Made by a program: the position numbers and the translations under genes. The notes under the pieces are model-generated. The model saw nothing but the letters and a program-made list of their open reading frames with translations, searched no databases and was not told where the DNA came from. Of a DNA stretch of 60,117 nt, positions 1-9,902 are shown in pieces; the stretch's first letter is position 1, and each line of letters begins with the position of its first letter. Source of the stretch: Betaproteobacteria bacterium (GTDB lineage Bacteria; Pseudomonadota; Gammaproteobacteria; Burkholderiales; SG8-39); the NCBI GenBank assembly GCA_016195915.1, contig JACPYS010000034.1, forward strand, positions 1 to 60,117, given 5' to 3'.

Positions 1-1
1 C

Positions 2-1192
2 ATGGCAAAAGCTAAATTTGAGCGTACCAAACCGCACGTGAACGTCGGCACGATCGGGCACGTGGACCACGGCAAGACGACGCTGACGGCGGCGATGACG
101 ATGATTTTGGCGAAGAAGTATGGTGGGGATGTCAAGACCTACGAGCAGATTGATGCCGCGCCGGAGGAGAAGGCGCGCGGGATCACGATCAACACGGCGC
201 ACGTGGAGTATCAGACGGCCAACCGCCACTATGCGCACGTGGACTGTCCTGGGCACGCGGACTACATCAAGAACATGATCACCGGGGCGGCGCAGATGGA
301 CGGGGCGATTCTGGTGGTCAGTGCCGCCGACGGTCCGATGCCGCAGACGCGGGAACACATTCTGCTGGCGCGCCAGGTGGGGGTGCCCTACATGGTGGTG
401 TACATGAACAAGGCCGACATGGTCGATGACAAGGAGCTCCTGGAGTTGGTGGAGCTGGAGGTGAGGGAACTCCTGTCGAAGTACGAGTTTCCCGGGGACA
501 AGATCCCGATCGTGATCGGCTCGGCGTTGAAGGCCATGCAGGGGGACACCTCGGAGCTGGGCGAGGGCTCGATCATGAAGCTGGCGGAAGCTCTGGATAG
601 CTACATCCCGCAGCCGAAGCGCGCGGTGGAGGGAGCGTTCCTGATGCCGGTGGAGGACGTGTTTTCGATCTCGGGCCGGGGCACGGTGGTCACCGGGCGG
701 GTGGAGCGCGGCATCATCAAGGTGGGTGAGGAGATCGAGATCGTGGGCGTGAAGCCGACGATGAAGACCGTGTGCACGGGGGTGGAGATGTTCAGGAAGC
801 TGTTGGATGAGGGCCAGGCCGGTGACAACATCGGGGTGTTGCTGCGCGGCACCAAGCGCGAGGAAGTCGAGCGCGGGCAGGTGCTGGCGAGGCCCGGATC
901 GATCACGCCGCACACCAAGTTCGAGTGCGAGGTGTACGTGCTCTCGAAGGAAGAGGGCGGGCGGCACACGCCGTTTTTCAACAACTACCGGCCGCAGTTT
1001 TATTTCCGCACCACCGACGTGACCGGCAGCGTGGAGCTGCCCAAGGGCACCGAGATGGTGATGCCCGGGGACAACATCAAGATGACGGTGACGCTGATCA
1101 ATCCGATCGCGATGGAAGAGGGTTTGCGCTTTGCCATCCGCGAAGGCGGCAAGACCGTCGGCGCGGGCGTCGTGGCCAAGATCCTCGAGTAG
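2..1192 (+). CDS. tuf: Elongation factor Tu
   Basis: GTPase that delivers aminoacyl-tRNA to the ribosomal A site in the cytoplasm. The 396 residues match a full-length bacterial EF-Tu. Visible are the G1 loop GHVDHGKT (residues 19-26), the G3 motif DCPGHAD (81-87) and NKAD (136-139), followed by the two beta-barrel domains. The window opens one base before the ATG, so the upstream str genes and the ribosome binding site cannot be seen. rpsJ begins 16 bases after the stop, the usual betaproteobacterial tuf-S10 junction. The 3' end carries a small duplication, listed separately. Confidence 0.98.
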   Translation: MAKAKFERTKPHVNVGTIGHVDHGKTTLTAAMTMILAKKYGGDVKTYEQIDAAPEEKARGITINTAHVEYQTANRHYAHVDCPGHADYIKNMITGAAQMDGAILVVSAADGPMPQTREHILLARQVGVPYMVVYMNKADMVDDKELLELVELEVRELLSKYEFPGDKIPIVIGSALKAMQGDTSELGEGSIMKLAEALDSYIPQPKRAVEGAFLMPVEDVFSISGRGTVVTGRVERGIIKVGEEIEIVGVKPTMKTVCTGVEMFRKLLDEGQAGDNIGVLLRGTKREEVERGQVLARPGSITPHTKFECEVYVLSKEEGGRHTPFFNNYRPQFYFRTTDVTGSVELPKGTEMVMPGDNIKMTVTLINPIAMEEGLRFAIREGGKTVGAGVVAKILE

Positions 1193-1203
1193 ATCCTCGA
1201 GTA
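1180..1203 (+). repeat. 12-bp tandem duplication across the tuf stop codon
   Basis: The unit gatcctcgagta occurs twice back to back. The first copy contains the last codons and the TAG stop of tuf. The second copy reads as the same last codons followed by TAA, that is, the way the gene end would look with a different stop. This is seen directly. Slippage, or recombination between two tuf copies of the genome, is inferred. Confidence 0.9.
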
Positions 1204-1208
1204 AGAAA

Positions 1209-1520
1209 ATGCAAAGCCAACGCATCCGCATTCGCCTCAAGGCGTACGACTACCGGCTGATCGACCAGTCGGCGCTCGAAATCGTCGATACCGCCAAACG
1301 CACGGGAGCGGTGGTGCGCTGCCCGGTGCCGCTGCCGACGCGCAAGCAGCGTTTCGACCTGCTGCGCAGCCCGCACGCGAACAAGACCTCGCGCGACCAG
1401 CTTGAAATCCGCACGCATCTGCGGCTGATGGACATCATCGATCCGACCGACAAGACGGTCGACGCGCTGATGAAGCTCGACCTGCCTGCCGGGGTGGATG
1501 TCGAGATCAAGGTTCAGTAG
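1209..1520 (+). CDS. rpsJ: 30S ribosomal protein S10 (NusE)
   Basis: First gene of the S10 operon. The product is a 30S head protein that also acts as NusE in transcription antitermination. The ATG at 1209 gives 103 residues, the exact length of the E. coli protein, starting [16 protein letters not shown] longer reading upstream would run into tuf and is rejected. There is no strong Shine-Dalgarno sequence in front, so translation may be coupled to tuf. Confidence 0.98.
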   Translation: MQSQRIRIRLKAYDYRLIDQSALEIVDTAKRTGAVVRCPVPLPTRKQRFDLLRSPHANKTSRDQLEIRTHLRLMDIIDPTDKTVDALMKLDLPAGVDVEIKVQ

Positions 1521-1537
1521 TACGGCATAAGTGAAGT

Positions 1538-1576
1538 GCCGGCCAATTGATGCCGGCGCCCGGAGCGATTCCCGGG
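1538..1576 (+). promoter_or_regulatory. Two short hairpins in the rpsJ-rplC spacer
   Basis: GCCGGC (1538-1543) pairs with GCCGGC (1552-1557) across an 8-base loop. Just after it, CCCGG (1559-1563) can pair with CCGGG (1572-1576). They sit in the 78-base gap before rplC, upstream of its AAAGGAG ribosome binding site. A role as an mRNA control element (S10 operons are controlled by L4 in E. coli) is only inference. No T-tract follows, so a simple terminator is unlikely. Confidence 0.4.
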
Positions 1577-1598
1577 TTTCGAACAAAAGGAGTGAGTC

Positions 1599-2237
1599 AT
1601 GAGTATCGGTCTCGTCGGCCGCAAGGTCGGCATGACGCGCATCTTCACCGAGAGCGGCGACACGCTCCCGGTGACGGTGCTGGACGTCTCGGACAACCGC
1701 ATCACCCAGATCAAGTCGCCGGACAGGGATGGCTATGCGGCCGTGCAGGTCGTGTTCGGCAAGCGCCGCGCCAGCCGTGTCTCCAAGCCGCTTGCAGGTC
1801 ACCTGGCCAAGGCGGCCGTCGGCGCGGGGCATACGCTCAGGGAATTTCGCGCCAGGCCAGAGGACCTGAGCGCGTTGAAAGTCGGCGGCAAGATCGGGGT
1901 GGAAATCTTCAAGGTCGGGCAGAAGGTCGACGTGGCCGGCGTGACCGTGGGGAAGGGGTTTTCGGGCGTCATCAAGCGCCACCACTTTTCCTCGGGCCGC
2001 GCGAGTCACGGCAACTCGATCTCGCACAACAAGCCGGGTTCGACCGGCCAGGCCCAGGATCCGGGACGGGTATTCCCGGGCAAGCGCATGGCGGGCCATC
2101 TCGGCAACGCAAATCGCACGACGCAGAACCTGGTGGTGGTGCGCATCGATGCGGAGCGCCAGTTGCTGCTGGTCAAGGGTGCCGTGCCCGGCTCCAAGGG
2201 GCGCGACGTGGTCGTACGCCCCGCCGTGAAGAGCTGA
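1599..2237 (+). CDS. rplC: 50S ribosomal protein L3
   Basis: Primary 23S-binding protein of the large subunit whose central loop reaches toward the peptidyl transferase centre. The 212 residues match the family. The loop [20 protein letters not shown], which holds the glutamine that is methylated in other bacteria, is present near residues 149-168. AAAGGAG lies 6 bases before the ATG. Second gene of the S10 operon, 10 bases before rplD. Confidence 0.98.
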   Translation: MSIGLVGRKVGMTRIFTESGDTLPVTVLDVSDNRITQIKSPDRDGYAAVQVVFGKRRASRVSKPLAGHLAKAAVGAGHTLREFRARPEDLSALKVGGKIGVEIFKVGQKVDVAGVTVGKGFSGVIKRHHFSSGRASHGNSISHNKPGSTGQAQDPGRVFPGKRMAGHLGNANRTTQNLVVVRIDAERQLLLVKGAVPGSKGRDVVVRPAVKS

Positions 2238-2247
2238 AGAGGGCGCA

Positions 2248-2868
2248 ATGGAACTCAAACTGATAGATGAAAAAGGCGCCGGTACTGCGACCATCAGCGC
2301 GCCGGACACGGTGTTCGGACGCGATTTCAACGAAGCCCTGATCCACCAGATCGTGGTCGCCTACAAGGCGAACGCACGCATCGGCAGCCGGGCGCAGAGA
2401 GACCGCAGCGAAGTGCGCCACTCGACCAGGAAGCCGTTCCGCCAGAAGGGCACGGGCCGGGCGCGCGCCGGCATGACCTCCAGCCCGCTGTGGCGCGGAG
2501 GCGGCAAGATCTTCCCGAACTCGCCCGACGAGAACTTCTCGCACAAGGTGAACCGCAAGATGTACCGGGCGGGCATCACTTCGATCCTTTCGCAGCTTGC
2601 CCGGGAGGATCGAATCCGGGTGATTGATGATTTCAAGCTCGATGCGCCGAAAACCAGATTGCTCGCGCAGAAGGTCAAGTCGCTGGGCTTCGGCGAATTG
2701 CTGGTGATCACCGACGAAGTCGACGAAAACCTGATGCTGTCGGCGCGCAACCTGCCCCACGTGCAGGTGATCGCAGCGCGCCACGCGAATCCGGTGGCGC
2801 TGATCCGTTACCCGTCCGTGCTGCTCACCCGGAAGGCGGTGGCGCAACTCGAGGAGATGTTCAAATGA
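2248..2868 (+). CDS. rplD: 50S ribosomal protein L4
   Basis: Early 23S-binding protein lining the exit tunnel. In E. coli it also represses its own operon by acting on the S10 leader, but no such leader can be judged here. It has 206 residues against about 201 in E. coli. The conserved extended loop [10 protein letters not shown] followed by SPLWRGGG is visible around residues 68-90. Its last bases overlap rplW (ATGA), which points to coupled translation. Confidence 0.98.
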   Translation: MELKLIDEKGAGTATISAPDTVFGRDFNEALIHQIVVAYKANARIGSRAQRDRSEVRHSTRKPFRQKGTGRARAGMTSSPLWRGGGKIFPNSPDENFSHKVNRKMYRAGITSILSQLAREDRIRVIDDFKLDAPKTRLLAQKVKSLGFGELLVITDEVDENLMLSARNLPHVQVIAARHANPVALIRYPSVLLTRKAVAQLEEMFK

Positions 2869-3179
2869 GCGCGTCCAGGAAATATGCGGCCGAGCATCTG
2901 ATGAGCGTGCTGCTCGCACCGGTGGTGTCTGAAAAGAGCACCATGGTCGCGGACAAGAACCGGCAGTACGTTTTCCGCGTCGCCGAATCCGCGACCAAAC
3001 CGCAGATCAAGGCGGCGGTCGAACTGATGTTCAAGGCCAAGGTCGATTCGGTCCAGGTCGCGAACGTCAAGGGCAAGGAAAAGCGCTTCGGCCGGTTCAT
3101 GGGCCGCCGGCGCCACTGGAAGAAGGCCTATGTCTGCCTCGCGGTGGGCCAGGAAATCAACTTTGCCTCTCTCGAATAG
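2865..3179 (+). CDS. rplW: 50S ribosomal protein L23
   Basis: Large-subunit protein at the tunnel exit, the docking site for trigger factor and SRP. It has 104 residues, near the usual 100. The start ATGA overlaps the rplD stop. The segment [10 protein letters not shown] near the N terminus, with the Glu used by trigger factor docking, fits the family. An ATG at 2883 would remove six residues and cannot be excluded. Confidence 0.97.
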   Translation: MSASRKYAAEHLMSVLLAPVVSEKSTMVADKNRQYVFRVAESATKPQIKAAVELMFKAKVDSVQVANVKGKEKRFGRFMGRRRHWKKAYVCLAVGQEINFASLE

Positions 3180-3195
3180 CGCGCTGGAGTAAGCC

Positions 3196-4023
3196 ATGGC
3201 CCTCGTCAAAGTCAAACCGACCTCGCCCGGCCGCCGTACGCTGGTCAAGGTGGTCAATCCCGAGCTGCACAAGGGAAGGCCGCACGCGCAACTGCTGTCG
3301 AAGCAATCGCAGAACAGCGGCCGCAACAACCTTGGCCGTATCACCATGCGGCACAAGGGCGGCGGCCACAAGCACCACTACCGCATGGTCGATTTCAAGC
3401 GCGGCAAGGATGGCGTTTCAGCGAAAGTGGAACGGCTGGAGTACGACCCGAACCGCAGCGCCAACCTGGCGCTGCTGCTGTACGCGGACGGGGAGCGGCG
3501 CTACATCATCGCGCCCAAGGGGGTCTCCGCGGGCACCGAGTTGCTTTCCGGATCCGAGGCACCGATCAAGCCGGGCAATACGCTGCCGCTGCGCAATATC
3601 CCGGTCGGTACCACCGTGCACTGCGTAGAGATGCTGCCGGGCAAGGGCGCGCAGCTCGCGCGTTCGGCGGGCGTCAGCGTGCAATTGCTGGCGCGTGAAG
3701 GCAACTATGCGCAATTGCGCCTGCGCTCCGGCGAGATTCGCAAGGTGCACGTCGATTGCCGCGCCACCATCGGCGAGGTCGGCAACGGGGAACACAATCT
3801 GCGCTCGTTCGGAAAGGCCGGGGCGAAGCGCTGGCGTGGCATCCGCCCGACGGTGCGCGGCGTGGCCATGAATCCGATCGACCATCCGCACGGCGGCGGC
3901 GAGGGCAAGACCGCGGCGGGTCGTCCTCCGGTCAGCCCGTGGGGCGTGCAGACCAAAGGCTTCAAGACGCGGCGCAACAAGCGGACGCAGGTGATGATCG
4001 TCCGCGACCGGCGTCGCGCGTAA
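3196..4023 (+). CDS. rplB: 50S ribosomal protein L2
   Basis: Universal protein needed for subunit joining and peptidyl transferase activity. It has 275 residues, the family length. The conserved HPHGGGEGK block near residue 230, which contains the histidine important for activity, is intact. The basic N- and C-terminal tails are also seen. It sits 16 bases after rplW and 18 before rpsS. Confidence 0.98.
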   Translation: MALVKVKPTSPGRRTLVKVVNPELHKGRPHAQLLSKQSQNSGRNNLGRITMRHKGGGHKHHYRMVDFKRGKDGVSAKVERLEYDPNRSANLALLLYADGERRYIIAPKGVSAGTELLSGSEAPIKPGNTLPLRNIPVGTTVHCVEMLPGKGAQLARSAGVSVQLLAREGNYAQLRLRSGEIRKVHVDCRATIGEVGNGEHNLRSFGKAGAKRWRGIRPTVRGVAMNPIDHPHGGGEGKTAAGRPPVSPWGVQTKGFKTRRNKRTQVMIVRDRRRA

Positions 4024-4041
4024 CGGAACCGGAGCGAATCG

Positions 4042-4419
4042 ATGCCACGTTCAATAAAGAAGGGTCCGTTCGTGGACCTGCACCTGATCAAAAAGGTCCT
4101 CAAGGCGCGCGAGACGTCGGACAAGCGGCCGATCAAGACCTGGTCGCGCCGTTCGACGGTAGTGCCGGATTTCGTCGGACTCACGATCGCCGTGCACAAC
4201 GGCAGGCAGCACGTCCCGGTTTTCGTGACCGAGAACATGGTGGGCCACAAGCTCGGCGAATTCGCTCACACCCGGGTATTCAAGGGCCACTCCGCAGAGC
4301 GCAAGACCGCGATGGTTGGCGGTGTGCCGCGGGGTGCGGCGCCGGGCGTGCCGGGCGCGCCGGGCGCGCCGAGCGGGCCCGGCGCATCCGCACCAGCCGC
4401 GGCGCCGGCGAAGAAATGA
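4042..4419 (+). CDS. rpsS: 30S ribosomal protein S19 with a C-terminal Pro/Gly/Ala tail
   Basis: Small-subunit head protein that forms a pair with S13. The core, from [10 protein letters not shown] to GHSAERK, is typical and ends near residue 88. About 35 extra residues follow, almost all Gly, Ala, Pro and Ser, ending AAPAKK. The usual length is 91-93, so 125 is long. The tail is in frame and overlaps no other real gene. Its function is unknown. Other r-proteins in this window also have low-complexity tails. Confidence 0.97.
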   Translation: MPRSIKKGPFVDLHLIKKVLKARETSDKRPIKTWSRRSTVVPDFVGLTIAVHNGRQHVPVFVTENMVGHKLGEFAHTRVFKGHSAERKTAMVGGVPRGAAPGVPGAPGAPSGPGASAPAAAPAKK

Positions 4420-4429
4420 GGAACGCATG

Positions 4430-4759
4430 ATGGAAACCATGGCAAAGCTGCGCGGGGTTCGCCTGTCGGCGCAGAAAGGACGGCTGGTCGCCGACCTGAT
4501 CCGCGGCCAGCCGGTGGACCGCGCACTCAACATTCTCGCGTTCACGCCGAAAAAGGGCGCGGCGATCATCAAGAAGGTGCTCGAGTCGGCGATCGCCAAC
4601 GCCGAGCACAACGACGGCGCGGATGTAGACACGCTCAGCGTCAAGACGATCACTGTCGATCGCGGCACGTTTCTCAAGCGTTTCCAGGCGCGCGCCAAGG
4701 GTCGCGGTAATCGCGTTCTGAAGCATACCTGCCACATCACCATCAAGGTCGGGGACTGA
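4430..4759 (+). CDS. rplV: 50S ribosomal protein L22
   Basis: Large-subunit protein whose hairpin loop lines the exit tunnel. Starting at the second of two adjacent ATGs gives 109 residues beginning [16 protein letters not shown], close to other betaproteobacterial L22 proteins. The Shine-Dalgarno GAGGAA (4418-4423) is 6 bases from this ATG but only 3 from the ATG at 4427, which decides the choice. The conserved [10 protein letters not shown] and KGRGNR segments are present. The binding site overlaps the end of rpsS. Confidence 0.96.
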   Translation: METMAKLRGVRLSAQKGRLVADLIRGQPVDRALNILAFTPKKGAAIIKKVLESAIANAEHNDGADVDTLSVKTITVDRGTFLKRFQARAKGRGNRVLKHTCHITIKVGD

Positions 4760-4768
4760 AGAGGATTT

Positions 4769-5674
4769 ATGGGACAGAAGATCAATCCGATCGGATTCCG
4801 GCTCGCGGTCAACAAGAACTGGAGTTCGCGCTGGTACGCCAGCACGCGCAATTTCGCACCGATGCTCGCCGAGGACATCAAGGTCCGTGCATTCCTGAAA
4901 CGCAAGCTCGCGCACGCCCTGGTGGGCCGTGTGCTGATCGAGCGGCCGGCCAAAGACGCCCGCATCACCATTTTCTCGGCGCGTCCCGGCGTCGTGATCG
5001 GCAAGAAGGGCGAGGAGATCGAGACACTCAAGGCCGAGTTGCGGCGCCTGCTCGGCGTGCAGCACGTGCACGTGAACATCGAGGAAATCCGCAAGCCGGA
5101 GATCGACGCGCAATTGATCGCGGACTCGATCGCGCAGCAGCTCGAAAAGCGCATCATGTTCCGGCGCGCGATGAAACGGGCGATGCAAAACGCGATGCGG
5201 CTGGGCGCGCAGGGCATCAAGATCATGAGTTCCGGGCGGCTCAACGGCGTCGAGATCTCGCGCCGCGAGTGGTATCGCGAAGGGCGCGTGCCGCTGCATA
5301 CGCTGCGTGCCGACATCGACTATGGCGTGGGCGAGGCAAGGACCACCTACGGCGTGATCGGCATCAAGGTCTGGGTCTATAAGGGCGAGGTGGTGCCCAA
5401 GAACGACGCGCAGGCGCAGCTCGGTGCGCCCGCGGCCGCGCCGGCGTTGAGCGATGCGCCCCCTCCGCCGGAGAAGAAGCCGAAGCGGACGGTGCCCAAA
5501 CCGGATGCGCGACGCCCTGCGAAGGACAAACCCGAGGGCGAGGCGCGCAAACCGGCTCGCGCGGCGGCCAGGAAGGCTGAGGGCGCGGCCGAGGACAAGC
5601 CCAAGGTCAAGACCACGGTGAAACGCGCGAGAAAAACGGTCACGCCGGAAGGCGGCGAGGGCAACAAGGAGTAA
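4769..5674 (+). CDS. rpsC: 30S ribosomal protein S3 with a long C-terminal tail
   Basis: Head protein forming the mRNA entry site, with an N-terminal KH domain ([12 protein letters not shown] near residues 73-84) and a C-terminal domain ending around residue 210 ([13 protein letters not shown]). A tail of about 85 residues rich in Lys, Ala, Pro, Glu and Asp follows. With 301 residues it is clearly longer than the E. coli protein (233). It lies three bases before rplP. The tail looks like real coding sequence because the frame stays open to the rplP ribosome binding site. Confidence 0.97.
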   Translation: MGQKINPIGFRLAVNKNWSSRWYASTRNFAPMLAEDIKVRAFLKRKLAHALVGRVLIERPAKDARITIFSARPGVVIGKKGEEIETLKAELRRLLGVQHVHVNIEEIRKPEIDAQLIADSIAQQLEKRIMFRRAMKRAMQNAMRLGAQGIKIMSSGRLNGVEISRREWYREGRVPLHTLRADIDYGVGEARTTYGVIGIKVWVYKGEVVPKNDAQAQLGAPAAAPALSDAPPPPEKKPKRTVPKPDARRPAKDKPEGEARKPARAAARKAEGAAEDKPKVKTTVKRARKTVTPEGGEGNKE

Positions 5675-5677
5675 GGC

Positions 5678-6091
5678 ATGCTTCAACCGGCGAGAACCAA
5701 ATACCGAAAGCAGCAGAAGGGACGCAACAAAGGTGTGGCCACGCGCGGCACCCGGGTTTCCTTTGGCGAATACGGCCTGAAGGCGATCGGCCGCGGCAGG
5801 CTCACGGCGCGCCAGATCGAGGCTGCCAGGCGCGCGATGACGCGTCACATCAAGCGCGGCGGCCGGATCTGGATCCGCATATTTCCCGACAAACCCGTGT
5901 CGCACAAGCCGGCCGAGGTGCGCATGGGAAACGGCAAAGGCAACCCCGAATACTTCGTCGCGGAGATCCGTCCCGGCAAGGTGCTCTACGAGATGGACGG
6001 TGTCGAGGAGGCGATGGCACGCACGGCGTTCGCGCTCGCTGCGGCGAAGCTTCCGATTCGAACGGCATTCGTGCAACGACTGTTGGGATGA
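5678..6091 (+). CDS. rplP: 50S ribosomal protein L16
   Basis: Large-subunit protein near the A-site tRNA elbow. The 137 residues match the family. The basic N terminus [19 protein letters not shown] and the loop with Arg at [16 protein letters not shown] (residues about 76-91) are typical. It starts three bases after rpsC and is followed by rpmC with a 4-base gap. Confidence 0.98.
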   Translation: MLQPARTKYRKQQKGRNKGVATRGTRVSFGEYGLKAIGRGRLTARQIEAARRAMTRHIKRGGRIWIRIFPDKPVSHKPAEVRMGNGKGNPEYFVAEIRPGKVLYEMDGVEEAMARTAFALAAAKLPIRTAFVQRLLG

Positions 6092-6095
6092 GACC

Positions 6096-6290
6096 ATGAA
6101 ACCGAGCGAACTGCGCGCGAAATCGAGTGACGAGCTGACGAAGGAGCTGAACGATCTGCTCAAGGCACGCTTCGGCCTGCGCATGCAGCAGGCCACGCAA
6201 CAGCTCACCAACTCAAGCCAGTTAAGAAGGGTGCGGCGCGACATCGCACGCGTGCGCACCGTGCTAACCCAGAAGGCGGCAAGCAAATGA
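6096..6290 (+). CDS. rpmC: 50S ribosomal protein L29
   Basis: Small helical protein at the tunnel exit beside L23. The ATG at 6096 gives 64 residues starting [10 protein letters not shown] and ending in the usual KKxxS-like basic tail, the normal L29 size. Longer upstream readings run inside rplP and are rejected. Its stop overlaps the rpsQ start (ATGA). Confidence 0.97.
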   Translation: MKPSELRAKSSDELTKELNDLLKARFGLRMQQATQQLTNSSQLRRVRRDIARVRTVLTQKAASK

Positions 6291-6568
6291 ACCAGCAGAC
6301 TGCGGCACCGGCGGAAAAGAACACCCGGACCCTGGTCGGTCGAGTGGTGAGCGACCGCATGCACAAGACCGTAACCGTGCTGATCGAGCGCAGGGTCAAG
6401 CACCCGATGATCGGTAAGATCGTCACGCGTTCCAAAAAGTACGCCGCGCACGTCGAGGACGGCGGAGTCAAGGCTGGCGATCTGGTCGAGATTGCCGAGT
6501 GCAGGCCGATCTCGAAGACCAAGGCCTGGAAGGTGACGCGCGTGATCGAGAAGACGAAGGCGGCATAG
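6287..6568 (+). CDS. rpsQ: 30S ribosomal protein S17
   Basis: Primary 16S-binding protein of the small subunit and last gene of the S10 operon. It has 93 residues. The core [17 protein letters not shown] and the [16 protein letters not shown] segment are diagnostic. The N terminus is about ten residues longer than the E. coli protein. The start overlaps rpmC by four bases. About 200 bases without a gene, including a promoter match, separate it from rplN. Confidence 0.97.
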   Translation: MNQQTAAPAEKNTRTLVGRVVSDRMHKTVTVLIERRVKHPMIGKIVTRSKKYAAHVEDGGVKAGDLVEIAECRPISKTKAWKVTRVIEKTKAA

Positions 6569-6593
6569 CTGTTGTGATTTTTCGCCCTTCGGC

Positions 6594-6622
6594 TTGTTCG
6601 CGGGGGCGATACTGGTTATAAT
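6594..6622 (+). promoter_or_regulatory. Sigma-70-type promoter ahead of rplN (spc operon)
   Basis: TTGTTC (6594-6599) and a perfect TATAAT (6617-6622) are separated by exactly 17 bases. Transcription would start near 6630 and leave a leader of about 140 bases before rplN. It lies in the only large gap between rpsQ and rplN, where an spc operon promoter is expected. Confidence 0.8.
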
Positions 6623-6769
6623 TATCGGCTTTTCTGCCCCGCCGATTCAACCCGGTGGCGGCAGATCGACCCGGACGGGGTCCAAAACTGCATTCGCATC
6701 CGTCGGATACGGCGAGCCCCGGCTCGGCGGAACCCGGGCGCGAAGCGCAAGTTGGATGGAGCGGAAACC

Positions 6770-7138
6770 ATGATTCAGATGCAGTCGATACTCGATGTCG
6801 CGGACAACACGGGCGCGCGCTCGGTCATGTGCATCAAGGTGCTGGGCGGATCGAAACGCCGCTACGCCTCGATCGGCGACGTGATCAAGGTGAGCATCAA
6901 GGACGCGGCGCCGCGCGGGCGGGTGAAAAAGGGCGAGATCTACCACGCGGTGGTGGTCCGCACCGCGAAGGGGGTGCGCCGCGCAGACGGTTCGCTGCTC
7001 CGCTTTGATGCCAACGCCGCCGTGCTGCTGACGCCGAAATTCGAACCGATCGGCACCCGTATCTTCGGGCCGGTGACGCGCGAACTTCGCAACGAGCGGT
7101 TCATGAAGATCGTGTCGCTCGCCCCCGAAGTCCTCTGA
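6770..7138 (+). CDS. rplN: 50S ribosomal protein L14
   Basis: Large-subunit interface protein, first gene of the spc operon. The ATG at 6770 gives 122 residues starting [17 protein letters not shown], the standard start and size. A longer reading from 6752 adds six atypical residues and is not chosen. The Shine-Dalgarno is weak (ATGGAGCGG, about 6 bases off). Confidence 0.98.
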   Translation: MIQMQSILDVADNTGARSVMCIKVLGGSKRRYASIGDVIKVSIKDAAPRGRVKKGEIYHAVVVRTAKGVRRADGSLLRFDANAAVLLTPKFEPIGTRIFGPVTRELRNERFMKIVSLAPEVL

Positions 7139-7150
7139 GGACGCTTCGCC

Positions 7151-7468
7151 ATGGACAGAATACGCAAAGGTGACGAGGTGATCGTCACTGCCGGCCGGGA
7201 CAAAGGCAAACGCGGTACCGTGCTGCGCCGCAAGGACGCCGAGCACCTGGTCATCGAGGGAGTGAACCGCGTGAAGAAACACGAGCGCCCCAACCCGATG
7301 AAGGGCGTGGCCGGCGGGATCGTCGACAAGGATCTGCCGATCCACGTTTCGAATCTGGCGCTGGTCAATCCGGCGACGCAAAAGGCGGACCGCGTCGGTT
7401 TCAAACTGCTCGAGGGCGGCCGCAAGGTGCGGATATTCAAGTCGAACGGCGAACAGGTGGACGCGTAG
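7151..7468 (+). CDS. rplX: 50S ribosomal protein L24
   Basis: Assembly-initiating 23S-binding protein. It has 105 residues. The KOW motif is clear at the N terminus ([19 protein letters not shown]). The segment [13 protein letters not shown] is also typical. It lies 12 bases after rplN. Confidence 0.98.
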   Translation: MDRIRKGDEVIVTAGRDKGKRGTVLRRKDAEHLVIEGVNRVKKHERPNPMKGVAGGIVDKDLPIHVSNLALVNPATQKADRVGFKLLEGGRKVRIFKSNGEQVDA

Positions 7469-7523
7469 CGTGACGCGGGGCCAGGAAATACCTGACCCCT
7501 CCCCGTATCCCGAAGGAAAGCAT

Positions 7524-8231
7524 ATGGCGAAATCCCAGGCTCCAGGCAAGAGCGAACAACCGAAGAAGTCCCCCGACGCGAAGGGCGCGGGCGCGAAGGC
7601 GGCCGGCGCGAAGGCCGCAGCCAAACAGGCGGCTCCCAAGACAGGCCCGGCGGCACCGAAGACGGCGAAGCAGGCGGTGGCATCGGCCGGCCCGGCGCGG
7701 CTGCAGGTCCACTACCGCGAACACGTGGTGCCGGATTTGATGAAGAAGTTCGGCTACACGACTGTGATGCAGGTTCCGCGCATCCGCAAGATCAGCCTCA
7801 ACATGGGCGTAGGCGAAGCCGCCAGCGACAAGAAGATCCTCGACAACGCGGTCGGCGACATGATCAGGCTCTCCGGCCAGAAGCCCGTGATGACCAAGTC
7901 GCGCAAGTCGATCGCCGGCTTCAAGATCCGCGCCGGCGTTCCGATCGGGTGCATGGTCACCCTGCGTGGCGCGCGCATGTATGAGTTCCTCGACCGGCTG
8001 GTGAGCATCGCGATACCGCGCATCCGCGATTTTCGCGGCGTGTCCTCGCGTGCATTCGACGGTCGCGGGAACTACAGCCTCGGCGTGAAGGAGCAGATCA
8101 TTTTCCCCGAGATCGAATACGACAAGATCGACGCGCTGCGCGGCATGAACATCAGTATCGCCACCACTGCGAAGACCGATGACGAGGCCAAGGCGCTGCT
8201 CGGCGCATTCCGCTTCCCGTTCAAGCACTGA
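7524..8231 (+). CDS. rplE: 50S ribosomal protein L5 with an N-terminal Ala/Lys extension
   Basis: 5S rRNA-binding protein of the central protuberance. The conserved core, from [19 protein letters not shown] to the C terminus, is about 179 residues, the whole normal protein. About 56 residues precede it, mostly Ala, Lys, Gly and Pro in repeating KAAGAKAA-like units. The chosen ATG has a strong ribosome binding site (GAAGGAAAG). A GTG just before the core has no good site, so the extension is probably translated. Its role is unknown. Confidence 0.96.
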   Translation: MAKSQAPGKSEQPKKSPDAKGAGAKAAGAKAAAKQAAPKTGPAAPKTAKQAVASAGPARLQVHYREHVVPDLMKKFGYTTVMQVPRIRKISLNMGVGEAASDKKILDNAVGDMIRLSGQKPVMTKSRKSIAGFKIRAGVPIGCMVTLRGARMYEFLDRLVSIAIPRIRDFRGVSSRAFDGRGNYSLGVKEQIIFPEIEYDKIDALRGMNISIATTAKTDDEAKALLGAFRFPFKH

Positions 8232-8240
8232 GGAAACCGC

Positions 8241-8546
8241 ATGTCAAAACTCGCCCTGAAACTCCGCGATCTGAAGCGCCGCAAGACGGTTGAGAAATTC
8301 AAGGCCAGGCGCACCGCGCTGCTTGAGACGACGCGCTCGAGCGCGTCGTCGGATGAGGAAAAAGACGCTGCGCGCGAGAAGCTGCAGAAGCTGCCGCGCG
8401 ACTCTTCACCTTCGCGGCTGCGCAGCCGCTGCGCTCTCACCGGTCGGCCGCGGGGCGTGTACCGCAAGTTCGGACTCGGGCGCAGCAAGCTGCGCGACAT
8501 GGCGATGCGGGGCGAAGTTCCCGGCGTCATCAAGGCGAGCTGGTAA
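8241..8546 (+). CDS. rpsN: 30S ribosomal protein S14 (zinc-independent type)
   Basis: Small-subunit head protein. The 101 residues match the long, zinc-free form. The CxxC pair of the short zinc form is absent and the signature [19 protein letters not shown] is present near residue 62. It starts 9 bases after rplE with GAGGAAACCGC in front. Confidence 0.98.
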   Translation: MSKLALKLRDLKRRKTVEKFKARRTALLETTRSSASSDEEKDAAREKLQKLPRDSSPSRLRSRCALTGRPRGVYRKFGLGRSKLRDMAMRGEVPGVIKASW

Positions 8547-8556
8547 GGAGAGCCGC

Positions 8557-8952
8557 ATGAGCATGACCGATCCGATCGCCGACATGTTGACGCGCATTCG
8601 CAATGCGCAGATGGTCAGCCACACCGAGGTCTCGATTCCCTGTTCCGGGGTGAAGCTCTCGATCGCCCAGGTGCTGAAGGACGAGGGTTATATCGAGGAT
8701 TTCGCGGTGCGCGAGCGCGAAGGCCGCAAGGAAATTTCGATTGCGCTGAAATATTACGCCGGGCGGCCGGTGATCGAGCGCCTCGAGCGAATCTCGCGTC
8801 CCGGCCTGCGCATCTACAAGGGCGTGCAGGAGATTCCGAAGGTGATGAACGGTCTCGGCGTTGCGATCCTGTCGACCTCGCGCGGCGTGATGACCGACCG
8901 CAAGGCCCGCGCCACAGGCGTCGGCGGCGAACTGCTGTGCATCGTGGCCTGA
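8557..8952 (+). CDS. rpsH: 30S ribosomal protein S8
   Basis: 16S-binding protein, which in E. coli also represses spc operon translation. The ATG at 8557 ([18 protein letters not shown]) gives 131 residues, as in related bacteria. AAGGAG lies five bases upstream. The C-terminal [13 protein letters not shown] motif is intact. A longer reading from 8290 runs through rpsN in another frame and is rejected. Confidence 0.98.
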   Translation: MSMTDPIADMLTRIRNAQMVSHTEVSIPCSGVKLSIAQVLKDEGYIEDFAVREREGRKEISIALKYYAGRPVIERLERISRPGLRIYKGVQEIPKVMNGLGVAILSTSRGVMTDRKARATGVGGELLCIVA

Positions 8953-8962
8953 GGAGAGAGCG

Positions 8963-9496
8963 ATGTCGCGCATCGGCAAGAACCCCATTCCAGTGCCCAA
9001 GGGCGTCGATGTGACGCTGGGCGGCGGAAGCATTTCGGTGAAAGGCCCCCTCGGAACGCTTGCGCGCCCGATCGACCCGAACGTCGGCATCGACAAGGAT
9101 GGCGAGAACCTGCAGTGCAAGGCGCTCGGCAATTCGCGCCACGCGCGCGCCATGTTTGGAACCATGCGCGCGCTCGTCGCCAACATGGTGGTCGGCGTGA
9201 GCAAGGGTTACGAGCGCAGGCTGTCTCTGGTTGGCGTCGGCTATCGCGCGCAGGCGCAGGGCGACAAGCTGAACCTTTCACTCGGCTTTTCCCACCCGGT
9301 AGTTCATCAGATGCCGCAGGGCGTGAAAGCGCTTACGCCCACGCAGACGGAGATCGTGATCAGCGGCATGGACAAGCAACTGGTCGGCCAGGTGGCCGCC
9401 GAAGTGCGCGCCTACAAGTCCCCGGAACCTTACAAGGGCAAGGGCGTGCGCTATCTCGGCGAAGCGATCGTCCTCAAAGAAACGAAGAAGAAATAG
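8963..9496 (+). CDS. rplF: 50S ribosomal protein L6
   Basis: Large-subunit protein near the factor-binding site. The 177 residues match the family, starting [17 protein letters not shown] and ending with the conserved [14 protein letters not shown] and a basic tail. A GAGGAGAG binding site precedes the ATG. It lies 10 bases after rpsH. Confidence 0.98.
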   Translation: MSRIGKNPIPVPKGVDVTLGGGSISVKGPLGTLARPIDPNVGIDKDGENLQCKALGNSRHARAMFGTMRALVANMVVGVSKGYERRLSLVGVGYRAQAQGDKLNLSLGFSHPVVHQMPQGVKALTPTQTEIVISGMDKQLVGQVAAEVRAYKSPEPYKGKGVRYLGEAIVLKETKKK

Positions 9497-9537
9497 TCCA
9501 GAGTCAACCGAGCCAGAGACAACCGAGCGCCATCATG

Positions 9538-9891
9538 ATGAACAAGAATTCTGCCCGGCTTCGCCGCTCGCGCCAGACGCGCGCCAAGATCCACGAACTG
9601 GGCGCGGTGCGCCTTTCGGTGCATCGCACCAACTGCCACATCTACGCGAAGATCTTCTCCGCTCCGGGCGACAAGGTGCTGGTCAGCGCCTCGACAGTGG
9701 AAAAGGAACTGCGCGCGCTGCTCAAGCATGGCGGCAACCGCAAGGCCGCGGAAGCCGTCGGGCAGCGCATCGCCGAAAAAGCCAAGGCGCTCGGCATCGA
9801 GACCGTTGCATTCGATCGCTCCGGTTTTCGCTACCACGGCCGCGTTAAAGCTCTTGCCGAGGCCGCACGGGCCGGCGGCCTGAAATTCTGA
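9538..9891 (+). CDS. rplR: 50S ribosomal protein L18
   Basis: 5S rRNA-binding protein of the central protuberance. The second of two adjacent ATGs gives 117 residues, the normal length, starting [18 protein letters not shown]. The C-terminal [20 protein letters not shown] signature is present. The first ATG at 9535 would add one Met. The binding site is poor and the gap to rplF is 41 bases, longer than its neighbours. Confidence 0.97.
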   Translation: MNKNSARLRRSRQTRAKIHELGAVRLSVHRTNCHIYAKIFSAPGDKVLVSASTVEKELRALLKHGGNRKAAEAVGQRIAEKAKALGIETVAFDRSGFRYHGRVKALAEAARAGGLKF

Positions 9892-9902
9892 GGGGGTCAC
9901 AG

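Noticed and set aside
4280-6451. 723-codon - strand frame across the S10 operon
   Set aside because: Antisense shadow of rplV, rpsC, rplP and rpmC.
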